Shown piece by piece: positions 1-9,300 of a DNA stretch of 12,202 bases. The stretch comes from Acidimicrobiia bacterium (GTDB lineage: Bacteria; Actinomycetota; Acidimicrobiia; Spongiisociales; UBA5794). Position numbers and translations under genes: made by a program. Each line of letters opens with the position of its first letter. The stretch's first letter is position 1. The notes below the pieces were generated by a model. It ran no database searches, was not told the DNA's origin, and worked only from the letters and a program-made list of their open reading frames with translations. The stretch is taken from assembly GCA_030618675.1 (NCBI GenBank), contig JAUXCV010000025.1, positions 1-12,202 of the forward strand. Direction: 5' to 3'.

Positions 1-2
1 CA

Positions 3-470
3 GGCGCTCTCGTTCCCGACCAGGCCGGCATCGATGCCGCCATCGGCGCCCAGCCGACCCCACCGCCGACCGGCGATCCCAACATGCCGACACCCAGCCC
101 GAACCTTCCCGGGGCGCTCGATCAGATCAGTGGTGGTGAAAGCTCGCCACTGCCCCCCGGTGCGACCAAGGTGGGGCAGGCCATCAAATACGAGATCCAG
201 CCAGGGGATTCCCTCTCGCTGATCGGTGCCATGTTCGGCCTTACCTACGACGAACTGATCGAGCAGAACCCGGAGCTCCTTGGCGAGCATGGGAAGGCTA
301 CGGTCATCCATCCTGGCGACATCATCAACACGACTGCCGCTGCTGGCCGTGGCACTGAGGCTCGCGAAGGTGTCAGGGACAAGGGCTTCGAGACGGCTGC
401 GGAAGGCATCGAGTTCTCGAAGGCGAACCGCCCCGGACAGCAGGCGAGGGCCCGAGCAGCAAGGGGGTAG
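3..470 (+). CDS. LysM-domain phage protein, C-terminal part (start outside window)
   Basis: The frame is open to the left edge with no stop, so this is the 3' part of a longer gene. The first in-window ATG (84) has no Shine-Dalgarno sequence and is probably internal. The N-terminal visible part is Pro/Ala/Gly-rich and looks like a flexible linker. Positions 183-332 encode one LysM module: it opens with YEIQPGDSLSLIG, continues through the FGLTYDELIEQNPEL helix region and closes with HPGDIIN, which is the standard LysM pattern. LysM binds N-acetylglucosamine-containing glycans, chiefly peptidoglycan. The last 40 or so residues are charged, Ala/Arg/Gly-rich and probably disordered. It ends 3 nt before the next gene, so the two are likely co-transcribed. 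In a phage structural region this could be a tail or internal virion protein that docks on the cell wall. The LysM call is strong; the role of the whole protein is unknown because its N-terminus is missing. Confidence 0.85.
   Translation, partial: GALVPDQAGIDAAIGAQPTPPPTGDPNMPTPSPNLPGALDQISGGESSPLPPGATKVGQAIKYEIQPGDSLSLIGAMFGLTYDELIEQNPELLGEHGKATVIHPGDIINTTAAAGRGTEAREGVRDKGFETAAEGIEFSKANRPGQQARARAARG
461..467 (+). promoter_or_regulatory. Ribosome binding site that selects the GTG start at 474
   Basis: The AAGGGGG run overlaps the end of the LysM gene. It lies 6 nt before GTG 474 but 15 nt before the in-frame ATG at 483. The spacing favours GTG as the start. Confidence 0.55.
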
Positions 471-473
471 GCC

Positions 474-1235
474 GTGAAGTCGATGGTGCCACAAAGGATC
501 TACGGTGAATACGCGGCCGGGAGGACGGCAACCCGTCAGTCGGGCGATACGGGCTCGTCCCGATACAACGCTGCCCCCGGCACGGTCCCGTCATATGACA
601 CGACTGATCCGCAGTACGGTGCCCCCACTGGCCGCTCACCCGAACAGGGTGGTGGGATAGGGCGACAGGCCGGTGCGTATCAGGTTCCGAATCCGTACGA
701 GGACTGGATGAGGCAGATGCAGGATCAGATGGCGGCGATGAGCGCCGGCATGGGGGCATACGCCCCCCCTGCTCCCCCTCGGATCGATGAGGATCTCGAG
801 CAGAGGGCGCTCCAGGCTGCACTGGACCGGATCAGCGCAGAGTACGGGATCCGCATAGCGGAGCCTCAGAACGCTCTGAACAGCCTGGGTGGTGATTACC
901 AGATGGCGATGCAGCAGAACAGCCGACTGTTCGGTGACGCCGAAAGGCAGCAGAACAGCGCGATGGCTGGCCGTGGCTTGCTCCGTTCCGGCGTGAGGAA
1001 CACGGAGATGCAGCGCGCTTTCGATCCGATCGAGTCTCAGCGTCGCGAGATTCAGAACACGATGGCGTACGGCGAAGGTGTGGAAGAGAAGGACTTTGGG
1101 ACTCAGGCGCTGTCACTACAGGCAGCGATTGAGCAACTCACAGCAGCCCAGGGGAACGCAGAACTTGAGCGCAGGCTCGAAGCGGAGAGGTCGGGCCTGT
1201 CCCACCGTCTCGCTACAGCCAATCCGGGAGGCTAG
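474..1235 (+). CDS. Putative phage virion protein, Gln/Met-rich and helical
   Basis: This 253-residue protein belongs to no family I recognise by sequence. Residues 1-105 are low complexity, rich in Gly, Pro, Tyr, Gln and Ser, and contain a Met/Gln-rich stretch (WMRQMQDQMAAM near residues 78-89). Residues 106-250 are predicted largely helical with many Gln, Glu, Ala and Arg. They include GRGLLRSGVRNTEMQRA at about residues 166-182, a Gly-Arg-Gly/Arg-Ser-Gly turn between helices. No signal peptide or membrane segment is visible. The start is GTG 474, chosen because AAGGGGG sits 6 nt upstream; ATG 483 is the alternative. The stop is 2 nt before the next ATG, which implies translational coupling. 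Its size and its place before a medium and a giant helical protein recall the smallest podoviral internal virion protein, but no residue-level similarity supports that. Structural role probable, exact role unknown. Confidence 0.8.
   Translation: MKSMVPQRIYGEYAAGRTATRQSGDTGSSRYNAAPGTVPSYDTTDPQYGAPTGRSPEQGGGIGRQAGAYQVPNPYEDWMRQMQDQMAAMSAGMGAYAPPAPPRIDEDLEQRALQAALDRISAEYGIRIAEPQNALNSLGGDYQMAMQQNSRLFGDAERQQNSAMAGRGLLRSGVRNTEMQRAFDPIESQRREIQNTMAYGEGVEEKDFGTQALSLQAAIEQLTAAQGNAELERRLEAERSGLSHRLATANPGG
1226..1231 (+). promoter_or_regulatory. Ribosome binding site of the 627-residue gene
   Basis: GGGAGG lies 6 nt before ATG 1238, inside the last codons of the preceding gene. It supports ATG 1238 as the start and a coupled reading of the two genes. 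Confidence 0.65.
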
Positions 1236-1237
1236 AG

Positions 1238-3121
1238 ATGGGTACAGGTGATGCGCTGACACCGCAGAAGTCGTTCTGGGATCGGGTGAAAGAACCGGGG
1301 AATCTGGCGCTTGCTTCAGTTCCGGTTACCGGGCTCCCACAGGCTGCATGGAAGATAGCCTTTGAGTCGTATTACGACAGCCACATACGGGGCACCGAGG
1401 GGCATGCCGGTGAGGCCCCGACGGAAACGTCACCAGCCGACGTGCAGGTGCCGACCTTTCGACCGCCGACCTACAGCACGGATCAGTTCCCCTCGGGCGC
1501 GGACCAGCAACAGGCCGCTATCGGCGCCGGCAGCGACGCCTACATGCAGTACATGGATGAGCGGACCGACGCGTGGAGGCGTCAGCAGGAGGCGATCGAC
1601 GCTCAGTACGGTGGGAACATCGCCAGGCAGGGCGATCGTATCGACGACCTTGGTGGCCGTCTGGGCGGCAGCATGGACGCCTACGGGCGGTTCGAGGGTC
1701 GCATGGCCGGCCTTGATACGGAGATCCCGTACGGCGCCATCGCCGACGCGGACACGTCGAGGGTGTCGGAACAGTTCGACGCTGCGGAGGGCCGGCTGGG
1801 CGAGGCCTTGAACCTGGCACCGGATGAGTTCTCGAACCAGATGATCGGCGAGATCCGGTACTTCGAGGATGTGACGGAGATGATGCTTGCCGACGATATC
1901 GGCAACATCGAGAGCCTTCACGAGCTCGGTGCCCTCTACGCCCAGGCGATCGCCGACGAGGTGTATACGGGAACCTCTCTCGAGGCTGAACGATCGAAGC
2001 TCGAGCTTCGGGCTCAGTTCGAGCGTTCCATCTACGACGCACAGCGCGAGATGCAGCGCATGCAGGCGGAGCAGAACGACGCCCTCAAGCGTGCCAACGA
2101 CCAGTTCCAGATCGACTACCCGGAGTTCGACGCGAATCGCGAGGCGATCACCGAGGCGACGTTCTTCGACATGATGAAGCAGCAAGGCATGTCGGCCGAG
2201 GACACGATGCAGTCGTGGGCCATGTACCAGGGTATCTACAACGACTACGGCGACCAGATCGCGACGCAGGCCGACTTCAACAAGTTCTTTCGCCGGGAGC
2301 TCAACGACCAGACGGTCGCGTTGCTGCACGAGGACATGGCAGGCCAGCTCCAATACCTGTGGGCCACGAATCCGGCCACGCTCGACCCCCTCTCCCCAAC
2401 CTACGACGCTGACATGGCGCAGTACGAGGCGAGCATACGGGTGCGTGATTTCCTGGAGCGTCACGACCTTGCCGCTTCGATCTTCTACGACGACAACCCT
2501 TCGATGACACGCGACTTCCTCGGGATGCTGCGAGGCGCCGGGTTCTCCGATCGACAGGTCAGCGACTTCTACGAGAAGGGGATCGAGGCCGCGGAGCTCA
2601 ACAACCTGAACCGCTACCAGGGAGCGGAGGCGAGGGCGACACGGCAGGCGTATCAGATCTCGAACCAGGTGGATGACAATTGGGAGGACATCTACTTCCA
2701 GGCCATGTCGATCCCCGTGGATTCACAGTACGTCCACAAGGATCCCACGTCACAGGCCGTCTTCCCCGTCGCCGGCCCGGAGGTCGCCTTCAACCAGTCG
2801 GGCAACGTCGCGACCTCTCGCGGCACGCCGGTCGTTTCGACGAAGCGTGGCACCGTCGTCCAGGTGGACTACACGCCACAGGACGGCCATTTCATCATCG
2901 TCAAGCATGCGGACGGAACCGGAGCGAAGTACGCCCATCTTGACGGTGCACCGAACTATCAGCCGGGCGGAGAGGTTCTGGGTGGCACCTCGATCGGGAG
3001 GGTGGGGAACAGCGGCTCCGCTTCGACCGATCCGTACGCTCTCTATTTCACCTATTGGGATAGGAACGGTGTCGAGGCTGATCCGTCGTCACTGTTCGGC
3101 GGTTACGGAGGCACGGGATGA
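1238..3121 (+). CDS. Helical virion protein with degenerate C-terminal M23/LytM-like domain
   Basis: This 627-residue protein starts at ATG 1238, supported by GGGAGG 6 nt upstream. Residues 1-500 are mostly acidic and helical. They contain Gly-rich turns near 130-165, a likely coiled coil at about 248-290 rich in Glu, Arg, Gln and Met, and an Asp/Tyr/Phe-rich helical part to about 500. Residues 500-622 read as an M23 (LytM/lysostaphin-type) beta domain: VFPVAGP, GTPVV followed by GTVVQV, HFIIVKHADG, YAHL at 565-568, GTSIGRVGNSGSAS, then a short strand and VEADPSSLFG. Active M23 enzymes use an HxxxD motif and an HxH motif to hold zinc. Here the HxH position reads ALY (601-603), and by alignment the first motif also lacks His and Asp (near 518-522). 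A non-catalytic peptidoglycan-binding or structural role is therefore likely, as in the EnvC and NlpD LytM domains. The last codon overlaps the next gene. It may be a tail or ejected internal protein. Confidence 0.85.
   Translation: MGTGDALTPQKSFWDRVKEPGNLALASVPVTGLPQAAWKIAFESYYDSHIRGTEGHAGEAPTETSPADVQVPTFRPPTYSTDQFPSGADQQQAAIGAGSDAYMQYMDERTDAWRRQQEAIDAQYGGNIARQGDRIDDLGGRLGGSMDAYGRFEGRMAGLDTEIPYGAIADADTSRVSEQFDAAEGRLGEALNLAPDEFSNQMIGEIRYFEDVTEMMLADDIGNIESLHELGALYAQAIADEVYTGTSLEAERSKLELRAQFERSIYDAQREMQRMQAEQNDALKRANDQFQIDYPEFDANREAITEATFFDMMKQQGMSAEDTMQSWAMYQGIYNDYGDQIATQADFNKFFRRELNDQTVALLHEDMAGQLQYLWATNPATLDPLSPTYDADMAQYEASIRVRDFLERHDLAASIFYDDNPSMTRDFLGMLRGAGFSDRQVSDFYEKGIEAAELNNLNRYQGAEARATRQAYQISNQVDDNWEDIYFQAMSIPVDSQYVHKDPTSQAVFPVAGPEVAFNQSGNVATSRGTPVVSTKRGTVVQVDYTPQDGHFIIVKHADGTGAKYAHLDGAPNYQPGGEVLGGTSIGRVGNSGSASTDPYALYFTYWDRNGVEADPSSLFGGYGGTG
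2735..3103 (+). other. M23/LytM-like domain coding segment lacking zinc ligands
   Basis: Residues 500-622 of the 627-residue protein. The fold signature is good: GTPV/GTVV, KHADG, YAHL and IGRVGNSGSAS appear in the right order and spacing, ending in a DPSSLF motif like the vdP end of the family. The YAHL histidine (H567) is kept. The positions of the HxxxD and HxH zinc ligands are not His or Asp by eye alignment. I see the missing HxH directly; the position of the first motif depends on the alignment. Confidence 0.7.
3107..3111 (+). promoter_or_regulatory. Ribosome binding site of the giant gene, inside the upstream gene
   Basis: GGAGG ends 6 nt before ATG 3118. The start overlaps the upstream TGA as ATGA (3118-3121), an arrangement typical of termination-reinitiation coupling. 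It fixes the start of the giant gene. Confidence 0.75.
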
Positions 3122-6100
3122 CAGGTCGTGACTTCAACGACAGGTATGTGCCGAACCGTAGGCAGGAGATGCGACGCTCCGGGAGCTCCGGTCGTTCCGG
3201 TGGGCTGACACCGCGCGACACCTCCTACATCATCACCCCGGAGGATGCGACGGAGAAGGCAACGTCGAACGTCTCCGACGCGACACGCCTCATTGGGCAG
3301 TACGGGGATCTCCTCTCAGCGTCGGAGACGGCTGACCTCGAGAACATCGTCGCGAGTGGCGGTGCCCCACCAGCGGATTTGAAGATGGGTGCGTTGCAGG
3401 CGTTCGGTCGGTTGGCCGAGACGTTCGATCGTCCCTTCCAGGTGATCAGGCACACCGCTGCCGGCATCGTCAGCCCCGAGTTGACACTCAACCCCCGGGA
3501 CTACGCCGACATCATGGCCGGTAACGACGCGGCCCTCATAGAGCGGCACGGCGTCGATGCTGTTGGTAAGCACGGCGATACGGGCGGGTCGCAGATCCTC
3601 AAACTCCTGGGTGTCGAGGAGGCCGAGACGGGTGGCGGCAAGGCTGCACGGTTCGTCGGTGCGCTTGCGATCGAAGTTGCCCTCGATCCGATGACATGGT
3701 TCACGGGCGGGTTCTCAGGCGTTGGCAAGAAGGCTGCCCTCGAATCGCTCGAGAAGACGACGGGTGCCGCTGTTGCCTCCGCGGTGAAGAAGGTCAGCAG
3801 GGAAGGCGCGGAGGGGGTCCTCGAGTCGAAAGCTGACGACGCTGTTCGCGCGCTCGACGACATGATCGGCGAGGGGGCGACAGAGCTGGACCGGATGATG
3901 CTGCGTGACGGTACGCAGGAACTGCGGTCCCGCATCCAGCGGGGCGACGTTGCCGAACAGGTCGGTTACATCAAGGCTATCGAGATGACCCCGGAGGAGC
4001 AGGCGGCGAAGCTGCGTGGACTGTGGCTCGACGAGGTTGACCATTCGTTCGGTGTGAACCGGACGGGTGGAACGATCGAGGATGGCGTTGCGATCCCCGG
4101 TGCCAAATGGGGCCGCGTCACGAAGCAGCTCGATACCGCGACCGGCGAGATGGTGGACATGCCGTCACCGTTCAACATCCTTGCGAAGCGAGACGAGCAG
4201 CTCACCTGGTACGGGAAGATCCAGAACGAACTGTCCGACGTGATCGGCAACAAGAAGTTCAACAACCCGGACGGATACAAGACGTGGGACGCCTACCTCG
4301 ATCATGTCAATGCCGGCAACGGCGACATCTGGACGACGGGTGGGATCACGTTCGGGTTCGGGAAGTGGCAGACGGAGGTTCCGTTCCTGACATCAGGGAC
4401 CCGGGGCAAGATGGCGCAGGTAACGCGTCCGGTGCTCTCCAAGCTCCAGAAGGGCCCCGCGTATCAACGGTGGATCAAGTGGCGTCAGGGCTGGTCCCGT
4501 GAGGGAACCCAGATGCTGCTCGCCGCGAGGAGTCTCAGCGACGACGGTGCCTCCTACGCGGAGTGGCAGTTCGTGCGCTCCACCGCTGCGCTCACCGCCA
4601 ACCATGTCGGCTTGATCTCGTCGCTCTACCGCGCTTCGGAACTGGACAGGGCCTACATCCACATGACGAAAGATCTCCTCAAGGGTGTTCCGAAGAAGGA
4701 GCGTGAGGCTGCGCTCGAGGGGATCGGTGCAGCGTTCTCCAACGCGATCGGAAGGAACGACCTCAAGCTCAACCTGGAGCATCTTCCGGACAACGTGCAA
4801 GCCCTGTTCACTCCCGAGGTGAGGGAAGCCTTCGACGTTGAGATCAGGGCCTACGCGGATCTCATTCACGATGCGTACACGCGCGCGCAGCAGGTCATCC
4901 CTGAGATCCGGGGGATGGGTACGAACCGTTCCGCGTACACGCCGGTCATAGGACGCGAGGGTATCGCCGACCAGATCGAGGAGATGTTCTTCGGCGGTTC
5001 ATTCAGGATCGACGTGCAGGAACTCGTCGAGTCCTCGAGGGTTCGTACTGCGTACAAGGAAGGCAAGGGTGTCAACGCGAAGGTGCCGAAGGGTGTTGGC
5101 GGTGAAGGGGAGGATCTCGGCCAGTGGTTCGCGAGACTCACCGATTGGGGTCGGGCGAACGGCTACCTGGGTCCCGATGAGGTCTTCTACCTGGATCATC
5201 TCTATCACCTTGTCTCGTTGGCTGACAGTGGTGACGCGAAGGGGGCTGCTGCGACGTTGGGTGAGAAGGCGGCGACGAGGATGAGGACGTTCGTGGCTGG
5301 CGGTGCGTTGATCTACACCGAGATCGATCCGAAGACGGGCAAGCATGCGCTCGGTGTCGAACGGGCGTTCGGGGATCAGGCTCACTGGTCGCGACAGCTC
5401 GCCGGCCTCATGCACGCCATCAACGAAGTTCATGACCTTCGCTTCAAGCTCGACTTCGAGGATGTGCTCGAGACGAACCCGATGATCAAGATGAACACCT
5501 ACCTGGGGCAACTCCAGGAGGTGGTGTTGCAGAAGGTCGCGCTCGCGGAGACGAAGAAGATGGGTCGTGCCGCCCGTGCCTCCCACCGTTGGGACGCCGG
5601 CCAGCTCATCGCTCTCGGTGCCGGCCACGACGGGTTCTACACCAGGCTTTCGATCTTCCTCGACCAGCTCGCCGACGTACACGGCGCTCTCGTTCACTAC
5701 AGGGACGTGATCGGCACGCCGAAGGTGACGAAGATCGGTGGCTTCCAGTTCTACTTCCCTCGCCAGCTGACCGACAACTTGCAATTCACCCAGATCCGCG
5801 ATCAATGGGACGAGAGGATCGGGAAGCTGGGCGGCTCGGCCACGGAGCGGCAGGGGAAGACGGCGAAGCGCGTCAAGCAGGTTCAGGGCGAGACGCCGGG
5901 CATGACGGAAGCGGAGGCTTTCGTCCATGTGCAGGCAGAGGTTGGGAAGGAAGTTGCCGAGCTCCACGAGCGCAGCGTCGCCACCGTGAGACGCCTCATC
6001 CGTGAAGCCTTCGAGGACACGGCTGAGGTGATCGAACGTCATCCGGAGACGGTGCCTCAGGAGGTGCTGATCAAGCTCAGCGCGGCGCACGATCAGGCCG

Positions 6101-6390
6101 TGCAGGACGCCTCAACGGAAGTGCATCGACTCGTCGGTGCCTACGTTTCGAAGGCGATGGGCGGTGAGGCTCCTCCGATGAGCGTCGTGGAGCTCACACC
6201 CGACGCGTTCAACGACGTGATCCAGGAGATCGTCGGGACGGGCAGCGCCGACGCGATGAGGCTCCAGGCCGACATGCTCAAGTCCTTCCACGAGTCGCTC
6301 TCCGCCCTCCACCCGACGAAGGCCCGGGCCGAGATGGAGGAGAAGCTGTACCGGAAGGCAGCGGAACTTCAAGCTGCGTTCGAGGGTGAC
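3118..6390 (+). other. N-terminal scaffold of the giant protein, unrecognised
   Basis: Residues 1-1091. The first 35 residues are basic and Arg/Ser/Gly-rich, probably disordered. The rest alternates amphipathic helices rich in Ala, Glu and Leu with a few aromatic loops. Two short motifs stand out: ALDPMTWFTGG near 188-198 and FYFPRQLTDN at 878-887. I have the impression that DP-x-T-hydrophobic and Y-x-P-R-x-L-T turns recur in very large phage proteins, but I cannot verify this. A Gln/Lys/Glu-rich helical stretch follows at about 900-1090 and is a coiled-coil candidate. No catalytic signature was found. Confidence 0.5.
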
Positions 6391-9300
6391 GGCATCAAGA
6401 TCGCCCCGACAGTCGAGCTGTGGGCCGGGTTCCAGGGCGGCGTGGATCGGGCCGCGCTGCGCGTTGCGTTCGAAGCGAAGATGGGTACGGGTGGGTTCGC
6501 CCCGACAGGGTTCCGCACCGACGAAGGCGTCGGCATCCCGGAGCTCATCGCCCAGGCCCAGGAGATGGGTGTGAGGGAGCTCGACGCTGCGACGTTCCGT
6601 GAGGTCTTCAAGCGTGAGCCGGGTGCGCGTGAGCTCGAGGGCTATGCGGCACGGACCGTCGTCAACATTGTGAAGACGGACGGCACCGTCGTCGTCTTCC
6701 CCGGTGCCGGTCGCGGCGGCAAGGGCGGCTGGGGTGACTCGGGGACGATCGGGACGATCGCATACGCGGCGAGAGGCCCGGCGAAGGACGGGAAGCTCCC
6801 GAAGGACTACTCGCTCGAGGACTTCCACGAGGACTTCTACGAAGCGGCGACAGGGCTGTGGCTTCCCCGCGAGGAAGCGGCCATGCACAAGCCGATCATC
6901 GTTGTCTCGTACCTCGAGGACGTGCTGGGTGCCGAGGGCAAGCTCAAGGGCCCAGCGGTGGTGTCTGAGGGCTCGTTCATCAACGACGAGCTGACTGCCT
7001 GGCTGCGACGCAACAACGTTCAGAGGGTCAACCTCGCCGGCCCACGGTTCCGCAAAGAGATCGAGCCGGAGTTCATCTCGGAGCGGCTCAGGTACGGGGC
7101 GACGATGAAGACGATGAGGGATCCGGTGACGGGTGAGCCGGTGCCGGCGACGGTGATCCACGTCAAGCCCCGGTACGAACCCGGCTTCGCGATCTCCCCG
7201 GAGCTGACCCCTGACCAGGCGGAGGAGATGTACTTCGGTGCGATCAGGCCGATCATGGGCATGCGTACACCCGAGCTGCGTCTGGGACGCATCCAGATCG
7301 AACTTGCCCGGGTGCAGCTCGCGATGCAGGGCGCCGAGGGTGGTGCCGCCGAGGCTCTGGGTAACGAAGCCGCGACGTACCGGCAGATAGCGGCCCTCAT
7401 CGAGGAGGGAAAGATCACCGACGAGTGGCTCGTTCGCCGCCCGGTGCTCGTCCCGAACACGGAGCGTCCGTTGAACCTGGACGAGGCGATCGAAGCGACC
7501 CAGCTGATGCTGTCCGAGACGGACGGTATGGACGTGCAGAAGTGGGACATGACGATCGGCGAGATGAGCAAGTACTACAAGATCGATCCGTACGAGATGA
7601 TGATGGCGAACCGTTCCGAGGCTTCGCTCCGTGGCAACCTCGCCACGGAGACTCTGGAGTCCGGAGCGCAACGCCCTCGTGCCCTCGAGTCCGTCTACAA
7701 GATCCTCGCCGAAGAGATCAGGAAGAAGAACCTGACCCGCAAAGCCATTCACGACGGCAAGCAGTTGGCTGCCGGCGTCAAAGAGGACAGCAAGGACTGG
7801 GTTCCCTTCTCTCCCGTCGTCTTCGACCAGAACGCCATCTCTGCCGTCATGGCGCAAGAGGTTAAGAACGCCGGTCACGCTCCCGGGTCGGCTGAGGCGA
7901 TCGCTCTCGAGAGGGAGCTCGTCATCGACCGATACGTTGTCAAGTTCGGGCGGGACGAGTCCCTGTACGAGTACAGCAATAGGGTCGTTCTCGAGGGCAC
8001 CAAGTTCCAGGGCTTGCAGCGTCCACCGATGCGTGAGATCAAGGACATCGACATCGATGGCGCCTGGCGTCTCATCTCCGTCTTCAACTCTGACGAGGTG
8101 CAGCAGGCCATCGTCAAGTCGGGTATCAACATCGACGACCTGCTCGGCGTGACGGACGACGAGCTGGTGCAGACGCCCGAGTTCCTCGACCGCATGTTCC
8201 AGGTCGTCCAGCAGCTCCAGAACCCTGACGCGCTCACCGACCCGTCCGCAGCGATCATCCTTCCCCGCCACCTCCAGCCCCGGCTTCCGGTCAACCGTTC
8301 AGAGATCGATTACCAGACAGTGCTGTGGGACCAGGCCGAGCTCGAGGCCGCGCACGCAGCGGACGGTGCCGAGAAGCGCCGGCTGCTCGCGGAGGCGTTC
8401 ACGAACGGGACGGACCGTTACGAACGTGAGGTCCGCGAGGTCGCAGAGATGCACGGATGGTCCGACGCCCAGACTGCCCCGCTCGTTTCGTTGCCCGGCC
8501 CTGAGGGCGTGGTTACTCCCGGCTTGTGGCAACGGCTCATGGACAACCCTCCGACCGCCGCTGAGATCCGACGCATCGGGGCACAGTCAGCGACAGAGGC
8601 ACGCATCGTCCGTTACGGGTCGATCGCGGAGGAAGTACTCGCCGACCTGTACGGGTCGGAGCAGACACCGAACGGTCGCGTCTACTACGCGATCGGTGAG
8701 GTCACGCAGCAGGCGGAGATCCCGCAGCCGAGACGCAGGCTCGAGCCGGCCGAGGTCACGGCGAAGATCGCTGCCATCGACCAGGCCACCGAGGACTACA
8801 AGACCCTGGTCGCGAAGCTACAGACCTTCGTTGAGTCCGGAGCATCGACGGGGGAAGCCGACAGATGGCTCGTCCAGGAGCTCGGCATTCCCATCGAGAA
8901 CCTTCAGGCGGCACGCAGGCGCGGGCAGGAAGCGATAGATCCCCTCGACGACGGGGAGATCTCCACCTACTCGGCCGTTCTTGAAGAGTGGCTCACCCGG
9001 AAGCACCCCCAGCTCCTCGAGGACTACGGGGCGGGGAGAGATCTCGACTATCTCCCCGACTGGTTGCGGAAGAACCATCCGACACTCGTCGGCAACTTCG
9101 AGAACTGGCGGAAGCGTCGCAGCCTCGACCTGGAAGCGCAGACTCTCGCCGAGGAGGAAGGGCTCGCCGATCTCGGCCCGCAAGGGGCCTCCATCACCGG
9201 CTGGGATATGTGGATCGTGGACGCGTGGGAGGCGATGCAGCGTCGCAACGGCTTGCAAGAGCAGGAAGCGTTCGAGCTCCTTCACTTCTTCAAGGGCAAG

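Noticed and set aside
84..86. ATG 84 as the true start of the LysM gene
   Set aside because: No Shine-Dalgarno upstream, and the frame is open to the left edge with the same Pro/Ala-rich linker style, so the gene most likely starts outside the window.
1430..2464. 344-codon open frame on the - strand opposite the 627-residue gene
   Set aside because: Shadow of the coding strand: composition is Leu/Val/Arg/His-rich, no recognisable domain, and the + strand product has a coherent fold and start.
4999..6090. 363-codon open frame on the - strand
   Set aside because: Antisense shadow of the giant gene with the same biased composition and no translation signals.
6742..6759. Direct repeat GGGACGATC twice in tandem
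   Set aside because: Only two 9-base copies within the Gly-rich turn of the SLOG-like domain; no sign of a regulatory or recombination role.
6112..8271. 719-codon open frame on the - strand
   Set aside because: It lies fully inside the giant + strand gene. The + strand codons rarely give stop complements (CTA, TTA, TCA are scarce), which leaves a long antisense frame open. The translation is Leu/Arg/Val/Asp/His-rich without domain motifs and has no ribosome site or neighbours on that strand.
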